Assembly: GCF_037126465.1 (NCBI RefSeq)
Contig: NC_088203.1
Coordinates: 82,026,668-82,090,667 of the forward strand
Direction of reading: 5' to 3'
Length of the DNA: 64,000 bases
From: Ornithodoros turicata
Lineage: Eukaryota > Arthropoda > Arachnida > Ixodida > Argasidae
Under the pieces are notes generated by a model. It was not told the DNA's origin. It did not search any database and saw nothing but the letters and a program-made list of their open reading frames with translations. Below, piece by piece: positions 20,192 to 30,918 of the stretch; within the stretch, counting starts at the first letter, position 1, and every line of letters begins with the position of its first letter. A program made the position numbers and the translations under genes.

Positions 20192-20331
20192 CCATGAATT
20201 GGGAAAATTGCGCCGTGACCTTGGACCTTTCATGGCGGGCGCAGCATAGGTTTGCGTGGTACGACCGCCATGAATGGTCCAAGGTCGAGGCGGCAATATG
20301 AAGGTATGGCGGTACTTTTCCCAATTCAGGG
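20192..20331. repeat. Imperfect hairpin with a ~20-bp insertion in one arm
   Basis: The left arm CCATGAATTGGGAAAATTGC...GACCTTGGACC...CATGGCGG (20192-20237) pairs with ACCGCCATGAATGGTCCAAG...GCGGCAA (20266-20296), then with TTTTCCCAATTCAGGG (20316-20331). About 20 bases (TATGAAGGTATGGCGGTAC) interrupt the right arm. A fold-back MITE is the simplest reading. Confidence 0.7.
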
Positions 20332-20339
20332 ACTTCAGG

Positions 20340-21595
20340 AAATCGTCCATTATCGCTTCCCCTGTGGGACGTCGGCAGACACAGTAATGTTTGTCTTGTG
20401 GATCAAATGCGGATATCCTCGCGCAGCACAGAGGCGCGGTTACACACCACTATATTTCTATCCGCAAACAAGGATGTCGCGCGGATTTCTAGTAGCCTAT
20501 TCGGGAGCGCATACCGTTTCCTTGCTGCAGTGGACTGTACCATACATTTGTAATTCATTGTATTCCTTCCAACACGCGAACCTCTCCTTTGACATGTGTG
20601 AGCAGCTCTGAAGGAAAATCAACGGGAAAAGAGTGAACGCGAGAAACATACTGGAGTTCTGTGAGATGGATTGGAACACGGACGCACTGTCTGCAAAGAG
20701 AGAAAACGTTGGGTATTTGAAAAAGCTTCTCACAGCAAACACTTCAGTGCTGTAAACAAACGAAAAGGAAGATCGCACCTGACGCTCGCGGAAATAAGCA
20801 AACACTAGGAATAACGATTTCGAATGGAATGCAAACGTAGATTCGATGCAAGCACAAGCAAAAATCGATGACGCATCGCTCCAAAATAACGGGCCTTATT
20901 GCGTGAACATTAAAATGAAACACGCACAGTATAATGAATTTTAGTGTTTCATCGGTCGAGCACTGCCGGCAGACCAGCAGATGCAAAACGGAAATAGTAA
21001 ATCGCGTGTCACGTCAGACGCGAATAATATTGGTTCAGGTGGAAGCAAACGTCGTGATGGGTGGGTTTATTTGAAAACCGGCCTTTCAAATGTCTCCTGC
21101 GCAAAATAGCCATCCACTTATGTCAAGCAATTAATTAGAAGTAACCCAATTACATGATGGGAAATAATTAACCCAATTACTTTGGTTAATTACATTCCCA
21201 GTATTTGATTACCTGAGGGGTTACTGTCGATAATATATAATTGTAAGTGATGTACGTAACTTCATAACTTTTGCAAGCAATTTGTAGTGCACATTGATAT
21301 ATTTTGTGATTACTTAGGATCGGGATACTGGGACCGCTTTTCATCGTTTTACTGGAGCATGTTTGAGTCATTCACCAAATTACTCTGACGTATTTGCAGC
21401 TTCAGTTTATGCATGTTGTTATGTCTCTACTCAGCACGTATTTCTAGCCTTCGTACCCCACTAGTCATTCCATTTGTCCTTCTAATAAATATTTCAAAGT
21501 TTGTACTGTATTCCTCGGGGAAGAAGAATGAAGTTGGGCATCAAAATTATGTTTTCAATGAAATGTAACTTGGTGTAACTCAGTTACCCTATACA
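20340..21595. other. Unassigned AT-rich sequence
   Basis: No gene recognised. About 21130-21200 is rich in AATTAAC/GTAATT words, similar in texture to 58650-58990. Several short frames here lack motifs. Confidence 0.35.
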
Positions 21596-21599
21596 GTGA

Positions 21600-21850
21600 G
21601 TGGGCTAAGGGCATTGCACGCAGAGGAGGGTTCCGCAGGTCTCGCCCTTCTGATAGATGATGCTATTAGAATTTACCATTCCTGTGCTGAGCATGGTCGT
21701 GACATTATCCTGCAATGAATCCCGGGTCATTCCGGCATACCCGGGAGCGAAGCAGCGGATGCCGCAGCGCCACCTGCATATACCAGTGCCGCGTCCGCTG
21801 TGCTTCACTTGCTCCGGCTCTCGGTTAATGCTATCACAGTGCCTGCTTCC
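21600..21850 (+). pseudogene. LINE RNase H fragment, plus strand
   Basis: The plus strand reads LALLIDDAIRIYHSCAEHGRDIILQ, then TGA where Trp is expected, then IPGHSGIPGSEAADAAA. This is the final RNase H block (QW-PGHxGxxGN--AD) with the Trp codon mutated to a stop near 21715. It continues to about 21845, where it meets the opposite-strand RNase H of the next LINE. The fragment is too short to place beyond an RNase H-bearing LINE family. Confidence 0.7.
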
Positions 21851-24546
21851 ACAGTGATCAGGTACCCACTGCAATATCGCGTCGTGGCCAGCCGAAGCGC
21901 AGGAGTTGTAAGACGCGATTATCTCCTCTAGGGCGGCAGAAATGGAGTCAGACACAAACACATTCTGCAACGCTTGTAGACCACTCTTTGAGTCGCTATA
22001 AATAATCTATAAATTGGCACTGGAGTAAGACTCGATGTAGTTGACTGCCAGAGCCATTGCAGAGAGCTCCGCAGCAGTCGAGGACATACGGTGCGATAAC
22101 TTAAGAGACCCTTGAACGGGGAGCTCCGGGATCACGTAAGGACAAGCAGACCCCGTTGCCGTGCTAAAAGCCTCTATGAAGTCAGCCATTCGGTCGCTGT
22201 ACAGGGCCATAAGGTGCAGGCTGTACTGACGGCTTGACACAGCGTTCTTGTCAGAAAGTCCGGGGACCACCGTGCTAACAACAGTTGCTTGTTCAGTTCA
22301 TAGTTGACTACGCTGTTGGGACGGTGGCTTGTGCGCTGGGATGAGATCCTTATATGGCATTAGTGCGTTATAAATGCTTGAAAAACGCCGTCTATGAATG
22401 GCGGAAATTAACGGATGCTTGAAAAGACGCCTAGAGAGAAGAACGTAGTGCTGAAAAGAATCTATTGCTCGTAGCGCATGCAAGGAGGGCTCCCAAGCCT
22501 CCGCTATGGCTCCGTCGTTCAGAGTTGCACGTGGAAGACCAAGGCAGACCTTCACGCTTCTAGCCAATATGCCGTGCAAAACTTGCTCAGATGTCGGACA
22601 CAAGCCATGGAGTTCCGGCAAGTAATATCCTAGCATCTGGTGAATCGAGGCAGAATGGAGCCCACGAATCGAAGCACAAGATGATCACCACCGTTGGCTT
22701 GCCAAAAACCTCAGGACGTTAATGCGTGAAGCAGCCTTTTCACGAAGGCTTGAGACCTCTGCTGAACCGGAGAGGCATCTGTCCAGCACAACACCCAGAA
22801 ACCGATGTGAAGTCACTCTGCGCACTGGGTTCCCACCCATAGTCAGTTGGAGGCCTGCAAGCTTCTTTCTACTAAATGTCAGAGCGACTGTTTTGTCCTG
22901 AGACGCATCCATCCCACACTGAGACAAAAAGTTGGCCACTATCTCTAAAGATTCCCGAAGCTGACACTGTATCAAAGGCCATCGCGTGCCTGGCGGTCTC
23001 AAGCAGATGTCGTCTGCGCACATGCTGATATTCACGCGACGGGGAAGCAAGCTCGGGAGTGAAGGCAGTACTACGTTGAAGAGCATGGGGCTCAGAACTC
23101 CCCCTTGCGGATCGCCTGATGCAGGTGGTGGTGGCTCACTCCACTGTCGGTGTGCAGAAAGATCGTCCGCCACTCCAGGTACGAAGCAATCCACCGAAGA
23201 GGCCGTCCGACAACACTCAAGGTGTACAATGCATGCAACACATGGGCGTGGTTAATAGTGTCATAAGCTCTCTTTTTGTCCAGAAAGACAGCGGCAGTTA
23301 ACCAGCCACATCCACGCTCGTGCTCAATGCTCGATACCAGGCCAAGGACGCAATCCATCGTGCAGCCGGATCTCCTAAAAGTGGCCATAGCCTGAGGCAG
23401 AACTGCGTTTGCCTCTCGGTGCCACTCTACACGGTTGAGGATCATACGCTCCATGAGCTTACACAGGCAGCTTTTCAGGCTGGCGGGTCGAAAAGAGTCA
23501 AGAGCAAAGGTCGACTTCCTGGCTTCAGCACAGGCACTACTTGCGACACCTTCCAGCAGTCCGGGATTCTGCCCTCCCTCCAAGTCTCGTTCATAAACCC
23601 TGGGAGTCCATAGGCGCGTTTACATGAAGGCGGTAAAAGTCGACTGGACGAGGCAAGTCGATTGCCCCTCTGCATATAAACCGGCGTACATCGACTTAAA
23701 AGGGAAGTCGACACAGAGGAAGGAAGTCGCTACGATGGGGTGGTTCAGACGACAGCTGTCGACTGAAACCGGTCATGCAACTTATCCAGTAGGATCCCCT
23801 AAGCTTCAGTCGAGCGCTGTGCGACCTTGGGAGTCCCAGCCGATTGACATGTACACCCTCGCCATCCGACCTTGACGATTAGTCGACTGGGGCTTTCAAT
23901 CGATTTATCAGTCCATGTAAACGCAGTTCATGTAAGGCTGTAGGACGCAGGTTTGAAATCGCTCGATTCGATATTCCGTCGGGGCCAGGAGAAGTACTCA
24001 GACGAGAAGCCGCGCAACGCCGCTCGTAGCTCCAACACCGTGAAGTCCACGTCCAGCCGAGAATTATTATTCTTTTTTTTAAGTTATTTGTTCCTTCTTC
24101 GACCAAAGTCCTGGTGACTGTCCCGATTAACTCTCTCATGAGAGATCATATGCTGAAGAAACGATGAAGCTGTTGACGGCCTTAGGATCACTCTGCAGAA
24201 ATCGTTGCAAAGAAGAGGCTCGTCTACATTGAGGTGCATCTCTATATGGCTTTAAAGGGGGACGTTTGCATCACTGGGGAGCTCAAGGATTTCACAACTT
24301 GCCATATTCGGGTCATCGGAGTGTTGGGTGACAGCGATGAACAGAACGATCTTCATGCTCTATACGAGCCAACCGATTTAAATGACGCCGGACAAGATCC
24401 CTGGTACGACAAGCTTCTTTGTAATCTCTGAGATGGCCAGTCCTCGAGAGACAGGGTTCGGCCTTGCGGCAAATTGCTCGCAGCCGTTGATACTCCGCAT
24501 CGATGACAGATCGTCTGGTAGGCACTGGAATCGTAGTTGTTGTCAA
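21850..24546 (-). pseudogene. LINE pol (RT and RNase H), 3'-truncated, multiply broken
   Basis: Minus-strand order. Pre-RT RRSVIDAEYQRLRAI (about 24510) and HLRDYKEACRTRDLVRRH. RT start SPGPDGISNRAISNLRPTAL (about 23995-23940). Then a 309-bp insertion. RT resumes as MNETWREGRIPDCWKVSQVV and FRPASLKSCLCKLMER, and motif A appears as AVFLDKKRAYDTINHAHVL (about 23300). DPQGGVLSPMLFN is motif B, and ADD in SMCADDICL (about 23020) is the catalytic pair. TSHRFLGVVLDRCLSG follows. The connection region is at 22636-22298 and RNase H at 22290-21850, ending at QWVPDHCG. At least four frame changes and stops occur. The 3' zinc knuckle and UTR are missing, which is unlike normal LINE 5' truncation. Confidence 0.9.
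23616..23924. mobile_element. 309-bp DNA element inserted in the LINE RT
   Basis: The ends GCGTTTACATG (23616-23626) and CATGTAAACGC (23914-23924) are perfect 11-bp inverted repeats. Inside, GTCGAC/GTCGACT words recur in both orientations. The insertion breaks the LINE RT between the LRPTALHEL and MNETWREG segments, which are adjacent in related elements. It is therefore younger than the LINE. Target duplication could not be fixed, and the superfamily is unknown. The frame at 23624-23875 has no motif. Confidence 0.8.
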
Positions 24547-24714
24547 GTCTTGGTACCCTCTTATAATCGAAGTGAAGTCATCCAGATTAGCAACGTCTTA
24601 AGTAGAAGTTTGAGACTCCGCCATGGCTGCGAACTGCCCCCAGTTTGTGACACGCAACCTCCGGGTTCCACTCGGCAGAGACAGCAGAGTAATGAGCACA
24701 CGAGCCAGATAGCG

Positions 24715-24960
24715 GCGGGATATGGACAACGCATATCTCGATTACCGGCCGAGCGCCTTTACCAATTCGACCACGCTGGCATCCGCTTTCCGACAACTTG
24801 CCTGGGGGCCTCAGTTTGACTGACACACTCTCACATTCTCTGCTACAGTTCTCCTTTCACATAGGCATTCAAACGACTCAAGTATGAGGCGCGGCCCCAG
24901 ACAGTGTTTTCCCTTTGTACGTTTCAGCCTCAGAACATTTACTTTCCATCGATGCCACAT
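24715..24960 (-). mobile_element. tRNA-derived SINE head (minus) next to plus-strand SINE tail
   Basis: The complement of 24740-24790 reads GATGCCAGCGTGGTCGAATT, GGTAAAGGCGCTCGGCCGGT, AATCGAGATATGCG. That is a tRNA-like 5' half with an A box, the same head as the SINE at 47768. About 110 bp on, 24913-24945 on the plus strand reads TTTGTACGTTTCAGCCTCAG, the tail of the same family (compare 51955-51985 and 62985-63010). Head and tail are thus in opposite orientation, so the locus is rearranged or holds two insertions. Confidence 0.55.
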
Positions 24961-25169
24961 TCCTCGTACAGAAGCACAATATAGCCACGGTCCCTTGATA
25001 GCTTCCTGGCCACGCAGCCTCTCCGTAACTCTATGGGGAAGCTTTGCCCAGGGACCGGAGTGCCCGCGTGGTGGCGCTGCCATCGGAACGCGGGAGACAG
25101 ACGCCTGCGTCTCCCATTGGCAGTACACGTTTATCGGCTGTTGTCGCGTTATAACCGTGTGCTAGCCGC

Positions 25170-25560
25170 ATGCCAGGGACATGCTGTGTTACCAAATGTC
25201 GCTCTGGGTATTCTGGGGTGCCAAGGGGGTGTACGTGTTCGCTTTTCCTGCGTATTCTGACAAGCGTGAGAAGTGGAAAGGTGCCATCCATCGCATTGAT
25301 GGTGGGCAGTTCAGTTTTGACTCTCCACACACAAGTGTCTGCGAGAAGCACTTTGACCACAGCGATGTCGTATGACACGATGAACTCGTCATCAACGGTG
25401 ATAAAGTGCTGCACAAACGTGGAAAGTCAAAGCTTCGAGAAGATGCAGCGCCGCGCATATTCGACGGCTGCCGTCATATCAGAGCTCGCCGAAACTGCGA
25501 AGCCGTTCCGTCAGACAACGATGCCCGGGAAACAGACCCCGTAAAAAGAAAGCGTCTGCC
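25170..25560 (+). pseudogene. THAP-domain remnant (possibly P-element-derived)
   Basis: The frame from about 25170 gives TCCVTKCRSGYSG, the first Cys pair of a C2CH THAP zinc finger. A shift near 25215 leads to KGVYVFAFPAYSDKREKWKG, AIHRIDGGQFSF and TSVCEKHFDHSDVV. The C-x2-H pair is intact, and spacing from the first Cys is in the usual THAP range. A TGA (25374-25376) replaces a likely Arg codon. The sequence then continues as HDELVINGDKVLHKRGKSKL and DAAPRIFDGC, the normal THAP tail. THAP domains occur in host transcription factors and P-type transposases; without a downstream transposase I cannot choose. One shift and one stop make it a pseudogene. Confidence 0.75.
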
Positions 25561-25712
25561 GTAGACACCAACAATGAACTCAGTGCTTTTATGGATAGAA
25601 TCTGTAAGAAAATTGCTCATGCAACTGGGGCACTTGAGCTGATTTGGTTCCCAGGGATGTCAACGTTTGTAATAACCGTGTAATCGCGATCGAGCGATCG
25701 CGTCAAATGCTA

Positions 25713-26153
25713 AGGCAGCGTTCACACGGGGCAGCTTTTTCCGGCAACTATGAGCAACTTTGGAGTTATTGACAGTCGGCCGACACCGGCAACCTCCAGC
25801 GACTCAAGTTGCTCGTAATCGCTCCTCGAACGAAAACTTGAAAAGTTGCTCACGCACTGGCCAATCAGCGAGAGGAGTACTGTCACGTGGCTCCCGAGGG
25901 CGTGGATTCACGGGTTCAAATCCTGCACGTGCAGCTCAGAAATAACTTGTTTCCTTTTTTTACGAACGTCACGAAAATATGTCAATTGCCATTCTAGAAG
26001 GTAATAATGATCTATTCGCGCAAAAAAGACTATAATTTGACAAACGGTTGATAAGGAAAAGACTCAACCTGTTGGATTTGAACCCACACTCTCTGGTCGC
26101 CGTAAGGTTGCGTGTGGGTGGAGCTACCGAGTTGCTACATGTGAACGCGGCCT
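25713..26153. mobile_element. 441-bp TIR element with tRNA-like segments
   Basis: The ends AGGCAGCGTTCACACG (25713-) and the complement of CATGTGAACGCGGCCT (26138-26153) form 16-bp TIRs with two mismatches. The interior repeats AGCAACTT/AAGTTGCT words. No transposase. A TSD could not be confirmed. A SINE-like segment lies at its right end, so the right boundary could be shared or nested. Confidence 0.65.
26055..26137 (-). mobile_element. tRNA-like SINE head (minus strand)
   Basis: On the minus strand, TAGCAACTCGGTAGCTCCAC resembles a tRNA A-box region and GTGGGTTCAAATCCAAC is a good B box. Spacing of about 45 bp fits a pol III internal promoter. The intervening part does not fold as a clean cloverleaf by eye, so a tRNA-derived SINE is likelier than a tRNA gene. 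Confidence 0.5.
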
Positions 26154-26160
26154 CTAAACG

Positions 26161-26595
26161 GTCATGTAACTGTCTGCGATTAACGGTAGAAAGTCCTTTA
26201 CACGCTAAATAAAGTACGCATTATTAAAGTTGTTTAGCATGGCAGGATAAAAAGGCCGCTCGAGATTGATTCACGGAAGCATGTCGGATACATGGCGGTT
26301 CCTTTGAGTCTCGTAAAAGAAATGAGGTCCAGACGATAGATGACTAAAACAAGAGATGAAGGACAAGGACACAGCGGTTAAATTTCGTGACATGTCTGTC
26401 AGTCGGGATCTTTTTAGACGCTATACTTTTGTCTTCATCAGCTTCGTGGCAACAATTGAGAGTAACTCATCTGGTACCTCGTGAAAGGTCTGGTGTGATT
26501 GCGATCGGCCAATTGCGTCAATTAGTACGCCGTCATGGGCGTAGCAACTGTCCGCAGTTAACTGTAAAAGGTACTGTACGCGCTAAGTAAAGTAC
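26161..26595 (+). repeat. Direct repeat pair of ~57-64 bp
   Basis: 26161-26217 and 26532-26595 share GTCATG...GCAACTGTC...GCAGTTAAC...TAAAAGGT...ACGCGCTAAGTAAAGTAC in the same orientation. The first copy abuts the TIR element at 25713-26153. A local duplication or two copies of a small repeat would fit. Confidence 0.55.
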
Positions 26596-26599
26596 AGAT

Positions 26600-28845
26600 C
26601 ACCTTACCACCGTGCCCTATGCACATAAACTGCGCTAGAATATCCGGTTGATGGTTTGAAGATAGGAGACTCGCGACAATACATCCGTGCCACTCGAAGT
26701 GGTCGACAGCAGCTTTCCGCATAAAATAATGCCGAACAGAAAACGATTATTCGATTATAGTTGCTGGAACGTAGCAGGAAACCATCAAATAATTTTCTCC
26801 TATAATGTCTGGAAAAGCGCAAAAACAACACTGCATCTGCCGTTCCCATGATTGGCCCGAGCGGGCTATTCTACCGCGTTCCGATCGCGGCGCCACCACG
26901 CGGCTCCCGTTGTCCCTAGGCCAACTTTTTGACGGAGCTGCATGACCAGAAAGCTATCAAGGGACCGTGATATAGCTAAAGAAACACTGGGATCCAAAAT
27001 GGGACGTCCACATAAAATCCGCAATGGGCAAGCCAGTCGTACTTTGCGGTTGTCAGTTAGACATGCTTAGAATACAGACCCGAAAACTCAACAAAATCAA
27101 CAACAAATACATGTAGTGACGATGAGTGCGAAAATTTTCCGCTTATTTTCCGGCTCACTATACGTATATATCCGGGAAAATCGGTTGGTATACGAGATGA
27201 CATTATGAGGATAATGTGCGACAACGGGTATACGCGAGACACTGAATCCGCATGAATAACAATGGATACCATCCAGCGTTCAGACATGTACATTCACTCG
27301 TAAACACCGCTATGTGCGTAAAGTAGTTGCTTTGCATCATGTCCATCACCAGTTGTTTCAGAATAGACGTTGCTGCCTGATCCTTCCTGACCTTAAGCAT
27401 AAAAAAAACTCAAAGAACTTTCTTTTGCGCGATCGGCAATTAGGTACGCTTTTTTTTTCCTTTTTTCTTTTGTGTGTACACTCATTCATTCGTTTGTAAA
27501 ATTGTGTTGTGCTCGGGGTTATAGCAGTTTGGATTCGACCTAGAACTACGGACATGCTATTCGCGATGGTTAAAGTCATTTTGGCTTGTTTTGTGGCTGT
27601 AACGTCCATGGCCTTGGTGATGCAATATCACGGCTAGCGCTAGCTGACTCCTTTTTCTTCGCTGTCTATTACGGTGTTGAGTTTGAGTTTGAATGTAACA
27701 AAAAGAGGAAGAAATTCTGCTTCTCCCATAAAGAACTCCTAAATGGATGAACCCCGTTCAAAGGAAAAGAAAAATAAAAAGCTAAAAAGAGAAAAACATC
27801 ACCCCTCCCTATTAACTTGTGTTAATACCACGTTATATTCAACTTTTCTCAAACACAACACATTAAGGCTTGAACTGGTGCAACAGTGAGTGACGCCTTT
27901 TTGACGAGCACGTTCCCTCTCCCTATAGTATTTTTTCTTCATCAGCATCAACATCAACGAGCACGTTCCTTACACTGTGCTCTTTCCTGCCGGACAAGCT
28001 TACTTTCGATTTTGATCGTATTTTCGTCATATAAGCCGACATTGTTAGAAAATGCACATTTCGGCGCACTATTTCCTGCATAATTTTCGAATGCGAAATA
28101 ATTTTCTTGTGTTATGTACACGTACGGTTACAGTTCGTCAAGACAAATCATTTGACACCACAGTTGCAAAGTTTCAAGTCCTTTTTCACACGTGCACGCT
28201 TATGAGTGTTACTTATGTCGTGCGTTTGTAAAATGTGATTTTCCTACCAAGTCTTTTCCTTTCCCTTTTTTTTCTTTTTTCAATTCCAATTCGGTCTACG
28301 TCATTTTCGATTTCTCTTCCAAATTTATAAACCCGCTGCAACGATGAAGGTATCATAACAACAAATACATAAATTTAAAAGGTTCCCGTAAAAGCCCTCG
28401 ACCTATAGTGTGAGGCCTATTCTAACATGATAATGCTCACGCGTCGTAGTACTGCGCCTCTTTTCCGCCTACCATTACGCCATAGCCCAGAAGAGCGCCG
28501 CCGTCGATATCTGTGTACCATCTCTATCCACATTGTTTGTCGAGCGACCTGATTACTTATGCATTCGCAAGCGCAGCCCAGCACGCAGACCTTGTATGCA
28601 TATGTACGCGAGGGCAGGGAAAAAGAGCCCCACGTTGCTATCGATCATTTTTTATGAGAGACTTCGATCAAGTGAGGTGAGGCTCAATGAAAGACAAGAC
28701 AATGCGACCTGTTGAATGATGCGAACAAGTGGCGCGGGCTACCTACGTCGACGTCTTCCATTCCGTGCTTCCTGTTCTGGACGTTTGCGGAGTTGGTGGG
28801 GGGGGGGGAATCTGCTTGGTATAGTTCTCGTTTTCCATTTCCAGG
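26600..28845. other. Unassigned sequence, 2.2 kb
   Basis: No protein domain, RNA gene or terminal repeat recognised. GACGAGCACGTTCC occurs twice (about 27901 and 27956). AT-rich segments lie around 27400-27480, 27770-27860 and 28255-28390. Open frames here lack motifs. Confidence 0.4.
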
Positions 28846-28849
28846 TGTA

Positions 28850-29120
28850 CAAGCAGGTGCGTCAGAACCTGCAGGTGCGTCAGAACTGGGTACCCGGTAA
28901 GAGGTGCCCGGGTTCGAATCCCGGCGCCGTCTGTGTTATCTGAGGTTCTTCCTGGGTTTTCCTCAGACGCTTTCAGACACATGTCGGAACAGTTCCCCTA
29001 GAAGTCGGCCCAGCACGTACATTCCCCCAGGGCGTCAGTCGTGACGTTGCACACCTCTGTGAAGCCGACAACGGCGAGCCCTTTCACCAACATCACCACC
29101 GACACCATCACCAGCTGGTA
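28850..29120 (+). mobile_element. tRNA-derived SINE with LINE-like tail
   Basis: The B box GGGTTCGAATCCCGG lies at 28909-28923. It is followed by the family body (CTGTGTTATCTGAGGTTCTT, CCTGGGTTTTCC, AGACACATGTCGG, GAAGTCGGCCC) and the tail CAGTCGTGACGTTGC...GAAGCCGACAACGGCGAGCC, ending in CACC-type repeats near 29115. The 5' part upstream of the B box is diverged, with a short tandem AGGTGCGTCAGAAC duplication. Confidence 0.8.
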
Positions 29121-29565
29121 GATAATGGGGGCGCTAGTCTCACCATAAGGTCTAGACCTGCGGGTAACTCTCGCTTTCGTGTATGTACGGTTGCCTGATA
29201 GGATGTCTGGAACTGTTCCTTGTAAAGCAGTCTTCTACATGATTTTCGTATTCTCTTGTATGAGTCTCACTCACTTGATGCAACTTTTCTTTTTCTTAGT
29301 AAAAAAGAAGAGAGAGATTTCTTTACTTCACATAAACATACTCAATACCTATGTACTTGTCACGACTCCTCTGACGGAAAACAAATTTCAAACCTGAAGA
29401 TCTATACATCTCTTGTGCACGTGGAAAGAAATCTGGCCATTCTTTAACTTACGAAAATGCGTAAGTCAACCTGTTCGACATACTAAAGATAATTATTCAC
29501 TGTGTGCATCATGCATGTTTTTTTTTATTTTTACATTTTTATGTACGCAGAAAGTTTATAATGCG
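29121..29565. other. Unassigned sequence
   Basis: No recognisable gene or element. The short plus-strand frames have no motif. Confidence 0.35.
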
Positions 29566-29830
29566 CCGACCCTTGAAGGGACGGTCGCATCCAGAAACCC
29601 ATCTATGAAACGGATACCACTATATTCGGCAGCAACCGACATTCTATATTTGGCTAATTTTTTCGTCGGAAACGTGCTTAGATATTATATAAACTGACGT
29701 TAAAGGTCAGCGCTGCTTCCGCGGCCGCAGAGGCCCCGGCGGCGTGACGTCACTCTCTAAGCGGAAGAGTGAGGAGGCGGCGCTCAGAGGGGAAAGGCGC
29801 TGTCCAGACGCCCCGTCACCCCATAAGACA
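29566..29830. repeat. CRE-bearing dispersed repeat, copy 1
   Basis: Starts near GGGACGGTCGCATCCAGAAA and includes ATGAAACGGATACCACTATA. It ends with a GC-rich part containing GGCGTGACGTCACTCTC and GAGGCGGCGCTCAGAGG. It is a direct copy of 30528-30775. TGACGTCA (29745-29753 region) is a perfect palindromic CRE/ATF site. The downstream pyrimidine tract (29850-29915) is low complexity. Confidence 0.75.
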
Positions 29831-30352
29831 CCCGCACGTCCGCGGCATTCATTCTCTCTCTCTCTCTTTTCTCCTATCCTAATTTTCTTTTTCTCTCTCT
29901 TTTTTTTTTTTGCCAGATCACGAACAGTCAAGTTCGCTTGGTCAAAGGGAAGCAGTCTCGCATGTTCGCGTGGCGCTTTCCGAGCGCCCGGCATTTGCCA
30001 GCTCGCACTTGTTTTCGCCTGGCTCGAAACGACTGAGCAGCGGATTGCCCAACTATAGCCGGTGTCGCCACATCCGCACTGCGCACGGTGGCGAGTGCCC
30101 TCACTGGCCTGTACGTCGAAGTTCACGCGGTTTAGCAGACGACGGAACGCGAAGACGGGCGACCGCAACGCCCCAAGCGTGATCCAAGTGACTAAAACCG
30201 CTATATTCCTCGCACCCATGTTCGGGCGGCACCGGTCACGTGATCCGACCTAGCAATTTCCGAGCGCTAGACCGTGTTCCCATGAAATGGTCACCCGAAT
30301 TCGCTATTAGGGAGTGACGTTTTCTCGTTTTTATACACCGAGAATTCCGGAA

Positions 30353-30418
30353 TACTCTCGACATCCCGCATTTGCTCTTGTCATGTATCCCGTCGAATAA
30401 CAGTCAAACTACGCCACT
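30353..30418 (+). mobile_element. LTR end fragment related to the gypsy 3' LTR
   Basis: CTCGACATCC...TTTGCTCTTGTCATGTAT, then CGAATAACAGTCAAACTACG, aligns with the end of the LTR at 36770-36832 at about 80% identity by eye over 62 bp. Only the U5-like end is present. It could be a relic of a 5' LTR 2.7 kb upstream of the gag remnant, or an unrelated insertion of the same family. Confidence 0.6.
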
Positions 30419-30527
30419 AATTCGCGTCGACCGTGTATTCAGGTATTGGATACCGTGGGCAGTCGTTCACGAGGCATATAATGTCACCATAGTTCCGAAA
30501 TCGTCTGGATCGGACGTCACAGTTCAT

Positions 30528-30775
30528 TTAAAGGGACGGTCACACCCGGAAACTACCTATGAAACGGATACCACTATGTTCGGCATCGGCCGAAGATCTA
30601 TTTAGCTGTCCTTTCGAAAAGTGCTTAGATACTGATCAAACGAATTTTAAAGTTCAGCGGTGACTCCGCAGCTGTGGAGGCTCCGGCAGCAGCGGCATCA
30701 GGGTGACGTCACTCCCGAACAGAAGGAGTGAGAGGGCGGCGCTCAAAGAGAAAGGCGCCCTCCAATGCCACCTAT
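30528..30775. repeat. CRE-bearing dispersed repeat, copy 2
   Basis: Direct copy of 29566-29830: GGGACGGTCACACCCGGAAA, ATGAAACGGATACCACTATG, then GGGTGACGTCACTCCC and GAGGGCGGCGCTCAAAGAG. A further TGACGTCA lies just beyond (about 30813). Identity is moderate, with small indels. Confidence 0.75.
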
Positions 30776-30918
30776 GGATAGACAAGGCCTCTATGCTTCC
30801 CTCTCCCTTGCCGTGACGTCACGCAATCCCGTCCGGCTGCATCGTTTGCCGCCGCGAGATTCTACATTGCCCCCGTGGCCGCGTTCTACGGTGCCCGCGT
30901 CCCACTGCGTGCGTTTCA

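Noticed and set aside
29707..30219. 170-codon minus-strand open frame
   Set aside because: Lies over the CRE-bearing repeat and a pyrimidine tract. The other repeat copy does not keep the frame.
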